Positions 8,934 to 17,647 are shown, numbered from the stretch's first letter. The stretch is DNA of 64,000 nt from Pseudomonas farris (GCF_019145235.1 NZ_JAHSTV010000004.1:434001-498000), one strand, 5' to 3'. Notes: generated by a model not told the origin, from the letters alone. A program made the numbers and translations.

Positions 8934-9605
8934 TCAATCATCGCGGCTCATGATGCCGAACAGTTGCAACAAGCTGACGAACAGGTTGTAGATCGATACA
9001 TACAGGCTGATGGTCGCCATGATGTAGTTGCGCTCGCCGCCGTGAATGATGGCGCTGGTCTGGAACAGAATGCACACCGACGAGAACAGCACGAAACCTG
9101 CGCTGATCGCCAGTTGCAGACCGCTGATCTGGAAGAACAAGCTCGCCAGAGTCGCGCCCAGCAGCACAAAGAAACCGGCTGTGATGAAACCACCGAGGAA
9201 GCTCATGTCCTTACGGGTGATCAGCACATAAGCCGACAGGCCGCCGAACACCAGCGCGGTCATCGCGAAGGCCGAACTGACCACTTCCGCGCCGCCCTGC
9301 ATACCCAGGTAACGGTTGAGGATCGGGCCGAGCAGGAAACCCATGAAACCGGTCAGCGCGAACGCAGACACCAGGCCCCACGCCGAGTCACGGAGTTTGT
9401 TGGTAAGAAAAAAAAGGCCGTAGAAGCCGATCAGCACCACGAAGATATTCGGGTAGCCGACACGCATCTGCTGCGCGACAAACGCCATCACGCCGCTGAA
9501 TGCGAGGGTGAGAGCGAGTAAGCCGTAAGTGTTGCGCAGGACGCGGCTAACCTCTAGCTGCTCAGCCTGCACGCTGTTATTAACTGCGTAATCCTGTTCG
9601 CGCAT
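8934..9605 (-). CDS. Bax inhibitor-1/YccA-family membrane protein
   Basis: 223 residues with about seven hydrophobic helices, including TYGLLALTLAFSGVMAFVA near the start and MATISLYVSIYNLFVSLLQL at the end. This matches the BI-1/YccA family, whose E. coli member modulates FtsH proteolysis. The ATG at 9605 has AGGAGTG upstream; a longer reading from further upstream is not supported. The divergent tRNA-Ser gene lies about 125 bases away. Confidence 0.92.
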   Translation of the reverse strand: MREQDYAVNNSVQAEQLEVSRVLRNTYGLLALTLAFSGVMAFVAQQMRVGYPNIFVVLIGFYGLFFLTNKLRDSAWGLVSAFALTGFMGFLLGPILNRYLGMQGGAEVVSSAFAMTALVFGGLSAYVLITRKDMSFLGGFITAGFFVLLGATLASLFFQISGLQLAISAGFVLFSSVCILFQTSAIIHGGERNYIMATISLYVSIYNLFVSLLQLFGIMSRDD

Positions 9606-9729
9606 GGCGACACTCCTGTTGGGTTTGAAACGTTCAGTCGCAAAGATCATAACAGACGCTCTGTAACAAGCCATGCAGAGAGTTTGACAGTGTGTTTCAT
9701 TCAGGTATTATGGCGCCCGCAACGCAAAC

Positions 9730-9817
9730 GGAGGTGTGGCCGAGTGGTTTAAGGCAACGGTCTTGAAAACCGTCGACTGTAACAGGTCCATGAGTTCGAA
9801 TCCCATCGCCTCCGCCA
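9730..9817 (+). tRNA. tRNA-Ser (anticodon UGA)
   Basis: 88 bases including an encoded CCA. The acceptor stem GGAGGTG pairs with CGCCTCC, the anticodon loop CTTGAAA carries TGA, a long variable arm is present as in class II serine tRNAs, and the T arm contains GTTCGAATCCC. Everything downstream to about 41 kb is accessory in character, so this tRNA may mark an old integration boundary. Confidence 0.96.
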
Positions 9818-9825
9818 TCTTATGT

Positions 9826-9859
9826 ACGACAAAGCCCTGATTTTTCAGGGCTTTGTCGT
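9826..9859 (+). terminator. Hairpin after tRNA-Ser
   Basis: A 15-base perfect stem (ACGACAAAGCCCTGA and its complement) around a four-T loop, nine bases after the tRNA. It is a likely terminator or processing signal. Confidence 0.75.
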
Positions 9860-10104
9860 TTCTGGCATTCAGGAATTTTGCTCCTCTCTTTATGGATCGT
9901 TTCCGCATCTTTTCGGCCATTTCCGCAACCCCACCTCTCCGCCCCCTCCTCCACCCAAATTAAATAGCTCGACCAAAAAGTGAAGGATGCGTTTGAGATT
10001 GGGCGGTAGGCAGCTTTCGGCCGTATCTGCCGGTCAGCAACGGCAGAAATCTACCACTTGCCGCCACTCATCGATGGTAACGAATCACTCCCCCTTCATC
10101 TTCG

Positions 10105-11271
10105 TCACACCACTGCTGCTTCAATCGTTCTGGAGCGCCAGGCAAAAGCCAACACCATCAGCAGCCCCAGGCCTGCCATCGCCGCTCCGGCCAGGGAAAT
10201 CGCCGGATAACCCAGACCCGCGTTGATCACCGCTCCGCCCAGCGCTGCGCCAATCGCGTTGCCAAAATTGAAGGCGCCAATGTTCACCGCAGAGGCAAGA
10301 TTGGGCGCGTCCTTCGCTGCTTCCATGACGCGCATCTGTAGCGGCGGCACCAGGGCAAAGCTGGCGATACCCCAAATCAAGATGGCTACGGCAGCCGGCA
10401 GCGGCCAACGCATCAGTACGGTGAACGCCAACAAGACGAGAATCAGCACGCTCAGCGAGATGATCAGAGTGCGATCTATCGAGCGGTCAGCGGCCTTGCC
10501 GCCCCACATGTTACCCAGCGTCAACCCGACACCGAATAGCACCAGCATGGCGGTGATGAAGGCGGTGGACGCATGGGTCTCGCTGCTGAGGATCGGCGCA
10601 ATGTAGGTGAAGACGGTGAACATGGCACTCGAGCCGACTACGGTCAGGGCCAGCGCTCCCAGCACCGGGCCGCGCCCCAATACCCGAATTTCCGCCATTA
10701 CACCGACGTTTTGCGGCGTCTTCAGGTTAGGCAGGGCGAACCACAACGCGGCCATGGTCAACAGGCCCAGGCCGGTAATACCCCAGAAAGCGGTGCGCCA
10801 ACCGAACAGTTCGCCAAACCAGGCGGCCAGCGGCACACCGCCGATGGTCGCCAGGGTCAGGCCCATGAACATTGCCGCCACCGCCCCGGCACGTTTCTCC
10901 GGGGCGACCACGCTAGCGGCGACGATGGAGCCAACGCCAAAGAACGCACCGTGGTTCAGTGAGGTCACCACCCTGGCGACCATGAGGCTGTAGTAATCGG
11001 TAGCCAGGGCTGACATCAGATTACCCAGGGTGAAAATCGCCATGAGTCCGATCAGCAGATAGCGCCGGGGAATCCTGCCGGTGGTCAGGGTCATCAGGGG
11101 CGCGCCGAGCAGTACGCCCAAGGCGTAAGCACTGACCAACAGACCTGCGGCGGGAATGGAAACGCCGAGATCCGCAGCGATACCCGGCAACATGCCCATG
11201 GGAGCGAATTCTGTTACGCCGATGCCAAAGGCACCGATGGCGAGTGCGACAAGTGGTGGATTGATACGCAT
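10105..11271 (-). CDS. MFS transporter, AraJ/sugar-efflux-like
   Basis: 388 residues, 12 predicted membrane helices. The FGIGVTEFAPMGMLPGIA start and the loop between helices 2 and 3 (LGAPLMTLTTGRIPRR) are typical of the AraJ/NepI/SotB-like drug:H+ antiporter group. AGGAGC lies just upstream of the ATG at 11271. It is divergent from the LysR gene at 11366 with a 94-base gap, the usual layout for a LysR-controlled efflux pump. Substrate unknown. Confidence 0.88.
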   Translation of the reverse strand: MRINPPLVALAIGAFGIGVTEFAPMGMLPGIAADLGVSIPAAGLLVSAYALGVLLGAPLMTLTTGRIPRRYLLIGLMAIFTLGNLMSALATDYYSLMVARVVTSLNHGAFFGVGSIVAASVVAPEKRAGAVAAMFMGLTLATIGGVPLAAWFGELFGWRTAFWGITGLGLLTMAALWFALPNLKTPQNVGVMAEIRVLGRGPVLGALALTVVGSSAMFTVFTYIAPILSSETHASTAFITAMLVLFGVGLTLGNMWGGKAADRSIDRTLIISLSVLILVLLAFTVLMRWPLPAAVAILIWGIASFALVPPLQMRVMEAAKDAPNLASAVNIGAFNFGNAIGAALGGAVINAGLGYPAISLAGAAMAGLGLLMVLAFAWRSRTIEAAVV

Positions 11272-11365
11272 GGAAAGCTCCTTATCTATGCCGCTGATGC
11301 TACGATCCAGTCTTTTCAGGCGGTAGATAGCATTTTTGGTAATCACCTTTGCGCAGGAGGCACAA

Positions 11366-12259
11366 GTGGATTTCAACGGCAGGTCAGGTGAAATGAGCGT
11401 GTTTACCACCGTGGCGCAGGAAGGCAGCCTGTCGGCCGCCGCGCGTGCATTGGGGCTGACACCCTCGGCGGTCAGTCGGATCATCTCGCGTACCGAACAA
11501 CGTCTTGGCACCCGCCTGCTGTTGCGCACCACCCGAGCGATCACCTTCACCGCCGAGGGCGAGGCTTTCCTGCGCGGCGCCCGGCGTATCCTGGCCGACA
11601 TGGCCGAGGTCGAAGAAGCCATCGCCGACCAGGGCGTACCAAGGGGCCGATTGCGGGTCAGCGCCGCCCTTGGCCATGGGCGGCTGGCCATCGTTCCCTT
11701 GGTGGCAGCATTCAGCGCCCGTTACCCGAACATCGTCGTCGACCTCACCCTCGGCGACGAAGTGGTCGACATTCTCGGCGGCCAGGCCGACGTCGCGGTA
11801 CGCTTTGGCCATCTGCCCGACAGCCCGCTGACCGCGCGCAGGATCGGCGACACCGGCCAGATAGTGGTGGCATCACCCGAGTATCTGCAGCGCCACGGCA
11901 TCCCCCAGGAACCGGAAGACCTGCTACGGCACAACTGCCTACGCTTCAACTTCCGGCGTGCCGAACCCAACTGGCCGTTCATCCGCGACGGAAGAGAGTT
12001 TTCCCTGAAGGTCAGCGGCAACATCGAATGCAGCAGTGGTGAAGCGCTGGCACAACTCGCGCGAGTAGGTGCCGGCATTGCGCGTATCGGCGAGTTCAGC
12101 GTGAGCGAGGATCTGCAGCGCGGTGACCTGATACCGCTGCTGGAAGCCTGGAACCCCGGGGACCAGGAACCGATTCATGCGGTGTTCGTCGGTGGGGCGG
12201 CAATGCCGGCGCGGGTGCGATTGTTCGTGGACTTCTTGCTGGAACATCACCGGATGTAA
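11366..12259 (+). CDS. LysR-family transcriptional regulator
   Basis: 297 residues. The winged helix-turn-helix (FTTVAQEGSLSAAARALGLTPSAVSRII) is followed by a periplasmic-binding-protein-like effector domain. The GTG at 11366 was chosen because AGGAGG sits 6 bases upstream. It resembles the AaeR/DsdC-like group often paired with efflux genes. It probably controls the divergent MFS gene and itself; the inducer is not evident. Confidence 0.9.
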   Translation: MDFNGRSGEMSVFTTVAQEGSLSAAARALGLTPSAVSRIISRTEQRLGTRLLLRTTRAITFTAEGEAFLRGARRILADMAEVEEAIADQGVPRGRLRVSAALGHGRLAIVPLVAAFSARYPNIVVDLTLGDEVVDILGGQADVAVRFGHLPDSPLTARRIGDTGQIVVASPEYLQRHGIPQEPEDLLRHNCLRFNFRRAEPNWPFIRDGREFSLKVSGNIECSSGEALAQLARVGAGIARIGEFSVSEDLQRGDLIPLLEAWNPGDQEPIHAVFVGGAAMPARVRLFVDFLLEHHRM

Positions 12260-12519
12260 GCGGAGGCGTAGGCTGATACTTCCGGGTACTCGTGATATTG
12301 AAGTGACCACAACATTTTGGGTGCACTATCAATAGGTGGTTTGCCTTACTGGAACAATCGTGAGCTCTGGCATTGATGGGTCGTCCGCACGTCTTAAATG
12401 GCCGTCGTGAAAGACCGCTTTCAACCAAAAGCTGCCTCTCATCAAAGGCCACTTTCAGCCAAAATCGGATCACCCAACCTGCATCGCAATGTTGTTCGTT
12501 TTCCTCTCCTCCCTTGTCT
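12260..12519. other. Gene-poor stretch before the dioxygenase promoter
   Basis: No credible gene is seen between the LysR stop and the regulatory element at 12520. The bases AAAGACCGCTTTC and CCACTTTCAGCC resemble fragments of scattered Pseudomonas intergenic repeats but do not form a complete unit. Confidence 0.4.
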
Positions 12520-12616
12520 CAATATGCGAAGAAACTGTCCTGCCAAGCCCATGGCGTCGCGCCCGCGATACCTACTATAGGCCCGGTGCCTCTGCCCAAT
12601 TTGGCAGGGAGCAGTT
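12520..12616 (+). promoter_or_regulatory. Composite AraC-regulon element, copy 1
   Basis: Contains CAATATGCGAAGA, then TGTCCTGCCAAGC, then CCATGGCG. The same series, in order and spacing, occurs before the second TauD-like gene (16475-16570) and, in shorter form, on the minus strand at 15379-15420. The downstream part (CTACTATAGG ... CTCTGCC ... GGCAGGGAGC) also matches copy 2 and may include the core promoter. It lies about 60-150 bases upstream of the TauD-like ATG. Confidence 0.65.
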
Positions 12617-12673
12617 ACCCATAGCGGATGCACATATTGCGCAACGCCGTACAAGCCCGGATTGGAGACAACA

Positions 12674-13633
12674 ATGACAATAATCGCCACCCAAGACACG
12701 CCTTCACAACTCCCTCCCTCGGCACCCGCCATTATCCGATCGTCAGTGCGCCAGCATTCGATCAAGGTGGAAATTTGCTCCCCCGCCATCGGTGCCGAAC
12801 TCAGCAATATCAACCTGGCCGATGCTGCCCAGGACCCAGAACTGATCGCGGAAATCCGGGCGCTGTGGTTGAAGCACAAAGTGCTGTTTTTTCGCGATCA
12901 GGACATCACCCCCACGGAGCAACAGCACTTCGCCGCGCAATTCGGCGATTTGGAAGGTCATCCCTTGGCGCCGAGCCATCCGGAGGCAGACAAGCTGCTG
13001 ATGCTGTACCGCAACCTCGACCTGAGTAAGCCCAAGAGCTTTGTCGAAAAAGCGAGCCGCGAAAACCTGTGGCATACCGATGTCACCTTTAAGCCGGCGC
13101 CACCTCGCGGAGCGATATTGCGCTGTGAGCAAGGCCCTGAATCCGGCGGCGACACCCTGTTCTCCAACATGGTGATGGCTTACGAAAACCTGCCCGACAC
13201 CATCAAGCAACGGATCGAAGGTCTGTTCGCAAAACACAGTGCCGAGCACTCCTTTGGTGCCCAGTTGCCCCGCGAAGATCGTCACGCCATGGCCCTGAAG
13301 ACCCCCGCCGCTGAACACCCGGTGGTACTGATCCACCCTGAAACAGGTGAAAAGGTGCTGTTCGTCAACTCCGCGTTCACCACCCATTTCGCGAATTTCT
13401 TCAACTTCGAGGACATCCGCTACGGCCAGGACTTCATGCCCGAGGCTCATCACCTGATGAACTACCTGACCTCTCAGGCGGCGATTCCGGAGTACCAGGT
13501 ACGCCTGAAGTGGCGCACCAACACGGTTGCCATGTGGGATAACTTGCAAGTCCAGCACTACGCGGTGGCTGACTACGGCAATGCGCCAAGAAAGATGCTC
13601 CGCGCCACCCTTGCGGGCACCCCGCTCACCTGA
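12674..13633 (+). CDS. TauD/TfdA-family Fe(II)/2-oxoglutarate dioxygenase
   Basis: 319 residues. The iron-binding triad is visible: His134 and Asp136 in LWHTDVTF and His295 in QVQHYAVADYG, with a 2-oxoglutarate-binding arginine near residues 306-310 (APRKMLR). The HPVVLIHPETGEKVLFVN block is typical of TauD/TfdA and alkylsulfate or aryloxyacid dioxygenases. Such enzymes hydroxylate a substrate while converting 2-oxoglutarate to succinate. GGAG precedes the ATG at 12674. A paralogue lies at 16706. The neighbouring cupin dioxygenase and hydrolase suggest a ring- or ether-degrading pathway; the substrate is unknown. Confidence 0.9.
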   Translation: MTIIATQDTPSQLPPSAPAIIRSSVRQHSIKVEICSPAIGAELSNINLADAAQDPELIAEIRALWLKHKVLFFRDQDITPTEQQHFAAQFGDLEGHPLAPSHPEADKLLMLYRNLDLSKPKSFVEKASRENLWHTDVTFKPAPPRGAILRCEQGPESGGDTLFSNMVMAYENLPDTIKQRIEGLFAKHSAEHSFGAQLPREDRHAMALKTPAAEHPVVLIHPETGEKVLFVNSAFTTHFANFFNFEDIRYGQDFMPEAHHLMNYLTSQAAIPEYQVRLKWRTNTVAMWDNLQVQHYAVADYGNAPRKMLRATLAGTPLT

Positions 13634-13740
13634 TTCGAACAGTCTCCCCAGAGAAACCAGGCCACCCGACCATCAGAGATTGTCGGGCGGCCTTGGCTGC
13701 CGACGAATACTCGATCTGAACCGCATCAATGGAGATAGAC

Positions 13741-14220
13741 ATGCTCTACGAACACATCGACACCGCAGTCATCGATGGCGAATCGCTGCCGTGGGTACCC
13801 TTTACGCCCTATGCGGAAAACGTCCTGCTGAAGTACTTCAAGCTTGACCCCATCCGTGGTGAATGGATCGTCATGATGAAGTCGCCGATCGACATGCAAC
13901 TGCCCAAGCATCACCACACGGGTACGGTGATGGTCTACACGATCGAAGGCCAGTGGAAATACAAGGAGCATGACTGGATCGCCGGCCCTGGCAGCATCGT
14001 CTATGAGACGGCCGGATCGACTCACACGCCTGAAGTCGTCAGCACGGGAAGCACAGACGGCTATGTGCTCACGCTGGTTCAGGTTAATGGCGATCTCGCG
14101 TTTCTGGACGGGAACGACAACATCGTCGCGCTCGAAAACTGGAAGTCAGGATTGCATCGCTACCTTGCCTACTGCGAGCAGTATGACATCGCACCGAAAG
14201 ATCTGACGGCATTCAACTGA
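13741..14220 (+). CDS. 2,4'-dihydroxyacetophenone dioxygenase-family cupin
   Basis: 159 residues, a single cupin domain. The metal site is visible as LPKHHHTGTVMVYTIEG (His57-His59, Glu69) with a later His in STHTPEVV. The closest family is 2,4'-dihydroxyacetophenone dioxygenase, which cleaves the C-C bond beside an aryl ketone to give 4-hydroxybenzoate and formate. GGAGATAGAC precedes the ATG. It follows the TauD-like gene by about 107 bases in the same direction and may share its transcript. Confidence 0.82.
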   Translation: MLYEHIDTAVIDGESLPWVPFTPYAENVLLKYFKLDPIRGEWIVMMKSPIDMQLPKHHHTGTVMVYTIEGQWKYKEHDWIAGPGSIVYETAGSTHTPEVVSTGSTDGYVLTLVQVNGDLAFLDGNDNIVALENWKSGLHRYLAYCEQYDIAPKDLTAFN

Positions 14221-14251
14221 GTTACAGGCATCGCCGCGAAAAACGCGAGTC

Positions 14252-14280
14252 GGGGCGAGCGCACCAAGGCGCTCGTCCCC
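14252..14280. terminator. Hairpin between convergent genes
   Basis: GGGGCGAGCGC, a short loop, then GCGCTCGTCCCC (one bulge). It lies between the cupin dioxygenase and the hydrolase genes, which point at each other. There is no T tract, so it may act only as a mutual barrier. Confidence 0.5.
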
Positions 14281-14286
14281 CAACCG

Positions 14287-15324
14287 TTAGAACTGCTCGA
14301 GAAACGTCAGGAGCAGTTCGTTGACTTGTCCGGCGTTTTCTTCCGCGGCGCTATGGCCCACGCCGGGTAGCAGTACTTTTTTCTTTAGCCCGGGTAGATA
14401 GGTGTCGAGCTGATCGTAGAGACCGCGGATTTCGACCGGCTCCAGTGAAGGGTCGGCAGCACCACCGATGAACATGCTCGGCTGGCGCACCACCGCACCG
14501 TCAAGAAACGCGGTGATTTCCCAGTTCCGGTCGCGACAGCGATAGTAGTTCAAGGCACCGGTAAACCCGGTGCGCGTGTATTCGGCGACGTAGTAATCGA
14601 GCGCCCGTGCGCTCAGCCATGATGGGAACTCGCCCTTCGGTTCAGTGAAGGCATTGAGAATGGGCTCACCTTGCTCGACGAACAGACGCCAACGTTCAGC
14701 GCCGACAGCACTGCCGGAAATCGAATAGAAAACGCTACGCAAGGTCTTGCGCGGGTCGCTGGCCAACTCGCGATCCGGCTTGTCGAGCTGCTGGAAATAC
14801 AGGTGGTGATACACCCGGCCCTTCGCCATTGCCTGCAAACCTGCGGTCGGCTTGACCTTGCCGCGTGGTGGCACCGGCGTATTGAGCATCACCAGGCCAC
14901 GGATCAGATCCGGCCGTAGCATGGCTGCCGCTTGGGCCACCCAGGCGCCCAAGTCGTGCCCAATGATCACCGCGGACGTTTCGCCCAGAGTCGCCATCAA
15001 GCCCACCATGTCGCCGACTGCCTGAGTCATGTCATAGGCTTCAATGGCATCGGGTCGATCCGTTTGACCAAACCCCCGTTGATCGGGGACCACGACTCGA
15101 TAACCGGCCTCGGTCAACGCCACGATCTGGCGTCGCCACATGTACCAAAGATAGGGAAAACCGTGCAGCAGGATGACGAGCGGACCCTGTCCCTCGTCGA
15201 TGTAATGCATGCGAATGCCGTTGAGTTCGGCGAAGCAGTGATTGAATGCCTCAGGGTCATCGGCGTCCACTTGCGCCCTTGCCGCGAACGGCTGACTGAT
15301 ACGTGTTGCGGTGCGCGTGTTCAT
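14287..15324 (-). CDS. Alpha/beta hydrolase, epoxide-hydrolase-like
   Basis: 345 residues. The oxyanion motif is HGFP (residues 54-57), the nucleophile is Asp124 in IIGHDLGAW and the catalytic His is near residue 327 in PGVGHSAAEEN. An aspartate nucleophile points to epoxide hydrolase or haloalkane dehalogenase chemistry; the YLWYMWRRQ and SARALDYYVAEY segments match epoxide hydrolases of the EphA type. Its promoter region contains a copy of the composite element at 15379-15420, shared with the divergent araC gene, so it probably belongs to the same regulon. Confidence 0.88.
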   Translation of the reverse strand: MNTRTATRISQPFAARAQVDADDPEAFNHCFAELNGIRMHYIDEGQGPLVILLHGFPYLWYMWRRQIVALTEAGYRVVVPDQRGFGQTDRPDAIEAYDMTQAVGDMVGLMATLGETSAVIIGHDLGAWVAQAAAMLRPDLIRGLVMLNTPVPPRGKVKPTAGLQAMAKGRVYHHLYFQQLDKPDRELASDPRKTLRSVFYSISGSAVGAERWRLFVEQGEPILNAFTEPKGEFPSWLSARALDYYVAEYTRTGFTGALNYYRCRDRNWEITAFLDGAVVRQPSMFIGGAADPSLEPVEIRGLYDQLDTYLPGLKKKVLLPGVGHSAAEENAGQVNELLLTFLEQF

Positions 15325-15378
15325 TTATCTACCTCCATCTTTTTGTCGTTGTTGGCCTGAAGGTAGCCGTGAGAAGGT

Positions 15379-15420
15379 GTCTTGCACTAAGCTTCGCAGG
15401 ACACAATCTTGTGAAACTGG
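15379..15420 (-). promoter_or_regulatory. Composite AraC-regulon element, copy in the araC/hydrolase gap
   Basis: Read on the minus strand: CAGTTTCACAAGA, then TGTCCTGCGAAGC, then TTAGTGCA. The order and spacing match the copies at 12520 and 16475. It lies 55 bases upstream of the hydrolase ATG and could also affect the divergent araC gene. Confidence 0.6.
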
Positions 15421-15433
15421 GACATCAGGACAC

Positions 15434-16459
15434 ATGTATACCCTGACGCGAAGCGCCAGCCTTACCAACTATGAGCAGGTTGCCCGTTCAGTGGGACTCG
15501 ATCCATTTCGTATGCTGCGTTTGGCCAAGTTGCCAGCCAGTGCCCTCGACGATCCGAATATCATGATCAGCAGCGATTCGGTGGGTTGGCTGCTGGAGGA
15601 ATCGGCCCACCTCTCCGGCCAGGAGGCCTTCGGACTGCTGCTCGCGGAAACGCGACACCTATCCAATTTCGGCATGCTCGCGCTACTCATCCGCGAAGAA
15701 CCGACACTTCGCGCCGCCTTGCAATCGTGCGCGCGCTATATGCGGCTGCATAACGCTGGGGTGGAGTTGCGACTTGAGGATGTAGGCGACCTGGTGCTGC
15801 TGCATGTGGGTGTGAAAATGCAGGGCCATCACGGTGTCTGGCGCCAGGCTATCGAACAGTCGACGGGTATTGGATTGCGGACGTTGAGCGTACTGACGCG
15901 CAATACGTTCCGCCCGATAAGGGTCAGTTTTACTCACGAGCGACCTGCCAGCCTTGAAGTGCACCACCGCGTGTTGGGCACAGCTATTGAGTTTTCACAG
16001 GAGTTCAATGCCATCGTTTGCCGAAGGCGCGATCTGGACATGCCCATTCCTGCGGCTGACCCCGCGTTGCATCGCGAAGTAAAGCGATCGCTGGACATGC
16101 AGTTGACTACCCTGCGCGACGAGCCGGCGCAGCGGGTACGCCAGATCGTCAAGATACTGCTGCCAAGCGGACTGTGTTCTGTCGATGGGATTGCCCAGCA
16201 TCTTGGCATGCATCGACGCACCCTTAGCCGACACCTGGCAGCCGAGGGAGAGAGTGTCACAACGATCATCAATGCTGTCCGCGCTGAACTCGCCGAAGAG
16301 TACCTGGCCAACAGCAAACGCCGATTGTATGAAGTTGCCGAACTCCTCGGTTTTTCCTCCGCCGGTGACTTTTCACGCTGGTTCCGCAGCCAGTTCGGCA
16401 AGACACCATCGGATTGGGCCGCCGCCTACCGAGAGAGTAAGGCGACACTGCCGCTTTAA
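15434..16459 (+). CDS. AraC-family regulator with PF12625-type N-terminal domain (OruR-like)
   Basis: 341 residues. The N-terminal 200 residues (LTNYEQVARSVGLDPFRMLR ... LSGQEAFGLLLAE) match the arabinose-binding-like sensor domain of the OruR/ArgR-like group. Two helix-turn-helix motifs lie near the C-terminus (SVDGIAQHLGMHRRTLSRHL and VAELLGFSSAGDFSRWFRSQFG). The ATG at 15434 has CAGGA upstream. It sits between the two catabolic transcripts and is the obvious candidate to bind the element found in front of three promoters. Activation by the pathway substrate is inferred. Confidence 0.9.
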   Translation: MYTLTRSASLTNYEQVARSVGLDPFRMLRLAKLPASALDDPNIMISSDSVGWLLEESAHLSGQEAFGLLLAETRHLSNFGMLALLIREEPTLRAALQSCARYMRLHNAGVELRLEDVGDLVLLHVGVKMQGHHGVWRQAIEQSTGIGLRTLSVLTRNTFRPIRVSFTHERPASLEVHHRVLGTAIEFSQEFNAIVCRRRDLDMPIPAADPALHREVKRSLDMQLTTLRDEPAQRVRQIVKILLPSGLCSVDGIAQHLGMHRRTLSRHLAAEGESVTTIINAVRAELAEEYLANSKRRLYEVAELLGFSSAGDFSRWFRSQFGKTPSDWAAAYRESKATLPL

Positions 16460-16474
16460 CCCGTTGGTCACGTC

Positions 16475-16570
16475 CCAATACGCGAAGATTTTGTCTCGCA
16501 ATGCCCATGGCGCTGCTCTCGAGCAATCTACCATGGGGCCGCAATCGCTCTGCCGATCGGGCAAGAGCTT
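16475..16570 (+). promoter_or_regulatory. Composite AraC-regulon element, copy 2
   Basis: CAATACGCGAAGA, then TGTCTCGCAATGC, then CCATGGCG, followed by CTACCATGGG ... CGCTCTGCC ... GGCAAGAGC. Nearly the whole 95 bases can be aligned with 12520-12616. It begins 16 bases after the araC stop and lies about 135-230 bases upstream of the second TauD-like ATG. Confidence 0.65.
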
Positions 16571-16705
16571 ATGCCGGGCGCGCGTATCCCCACTTACCGA
16601 ACCCGCAAAGACTGGATCAACAATAAAAAACGCCGCCGTGTATCAAGGCACTATTTCACCTGCCCCGCCCACTGTCCGGCGATAAAGCATCGAAACGGAG
16701 ACGCC

Positions 16706-17563
16706 ATGCGAGTCGAACAACTGACCTGTGCCATCGGCGCGGAACTGCACAACGTGAACCTGGGTGACGCAGTGCGCGATGATGGCTTGTTCATTGAAAT
16801 TTACGCGGCGCTATTGAAATACAAGGTGCTGTTCCTGCGTGATCAGGATCTGGACAAACTCTCACGTCGCGATCACGAAGCATTTGCCAGCCGCCTTGGC
16901 CAGCTTGAAACCCACCCGATGCTCCCAAGCCATCCGGAGGCTCCCGGTCTGGTGCAAATCTACAAGACCCCGGAGAATCCGGCGGATCGCTACGAGAATG
17001 CATGGCACTGCGATGCCACCTGGCGTGAATCGCCTCCGATGGGTGCCGTACTGCGTTGCATCGTATGCCCACCGACCGGTGGCGACACCATGTGGGCCAA
17101 CATGGTGCTGGCTTATGACAATCTGCCCATAGATGTGAAGCAGGAAATCGACAGCCTGATCGCCAACCACAGCTTCAATTCTTCCTTTGCCGCCGCCATG
17201 CCAAAGGAGAAGCGCCTGGCGATGAAGGCGCAATACCCGGATGCCGAACATCCAGTCGTGCGTACCCATCCCGAAACGGGCGAGAAGGTGCTGTTCGTCA
17301 ATGCCTACGCTACGCATTTCGTGAATTACCACAGCCAGGGACGTGTCCGTGTCGGCCAGGACTACAACCAAAAAGGCGTCGATCTGCTGAAGTACCTGAT
17401 CAGCCAGGCCTACAACCCCGAGTATCAGGTCCGTTGGCGTTGGAAGAAAAACAGCGTGGCGATATGGGACAACCGCTGCACCCAACACTATGCAGTGATG
17501 GACTATCCGCCTTGCCATCGCAAGATGGAGCGCGCGGCCATTATCGGCGATAAACCCTACTGA
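16706..17563 (+). CDS. TauD/TfdA-family dioxygenase, second paralogue
   Basis: 285 residues. The Fe(II) triad is His101 and Asp103 in AWHCDATW and His261 in CTQHYAVMDYPP, with Arg276 as the likely 2-oxoglutarate anchor. The HPVVRTHPETGEKVLFVN block is shared almost exactly with the paralogue at 12674. The ATG at 16706 follows CGGAGACGCC; an in-frame extension upstream to 16571 is not domain-like and overlaps the shared promoter element. It is a separate transcript in the same AraC regulon and could act on a different intermediate of the pathway. Confidence 0.9.
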   Translation: MRVEQLTCAIGAELHNVNLGDAVRDDGLFIEIYAALLKYKVLFLRDQDLDKLSRRDHEAFASRLGQLETHPMLPSHPEAPGLVQIYKTPENPADRYENAWHCDATWRESPPMGAVLRCIVCPPTGGDTMWANMVLAYDNLPIDVKQEIDSLIANHSFNSSFAAAMPKEKRLAMKAQYPDAEHPVVRTHPETGEKVLFVNAYATHFVNYHSQGRVRVGQDYNQKGVDLLKYLISQAYNPEYQVRWRWKKNSVAIWDNRCTQHYAVMDYPPCHRKMERAAIIGDKPY

Positions 17564-17584
17564 TATGTGAATGGTCCAGAGACC

Positions 17585-17608
17585 GGAGACGCTTCTGAGC
17601 GTCTCCTT
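17585..17608 (+). terminator. Intrinsic terminator-like hairpin
   Basis: GGAGACGCT, loop TCTG, AGCGTCTCC, then TT. It closes the second dioxygenase transcript. The T tract is short. Confidence 0.6.
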
Positions 17609-17647
17609 GGGTCGATTGCAGCCCTTCGCGACAGGCAGAAATCGGCC

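Noticed and set aside
9708..9920. Minus-strand frame across tRNA-Ser
   Set aside because: It reads through the tRNA and its terminator and is explained by them.
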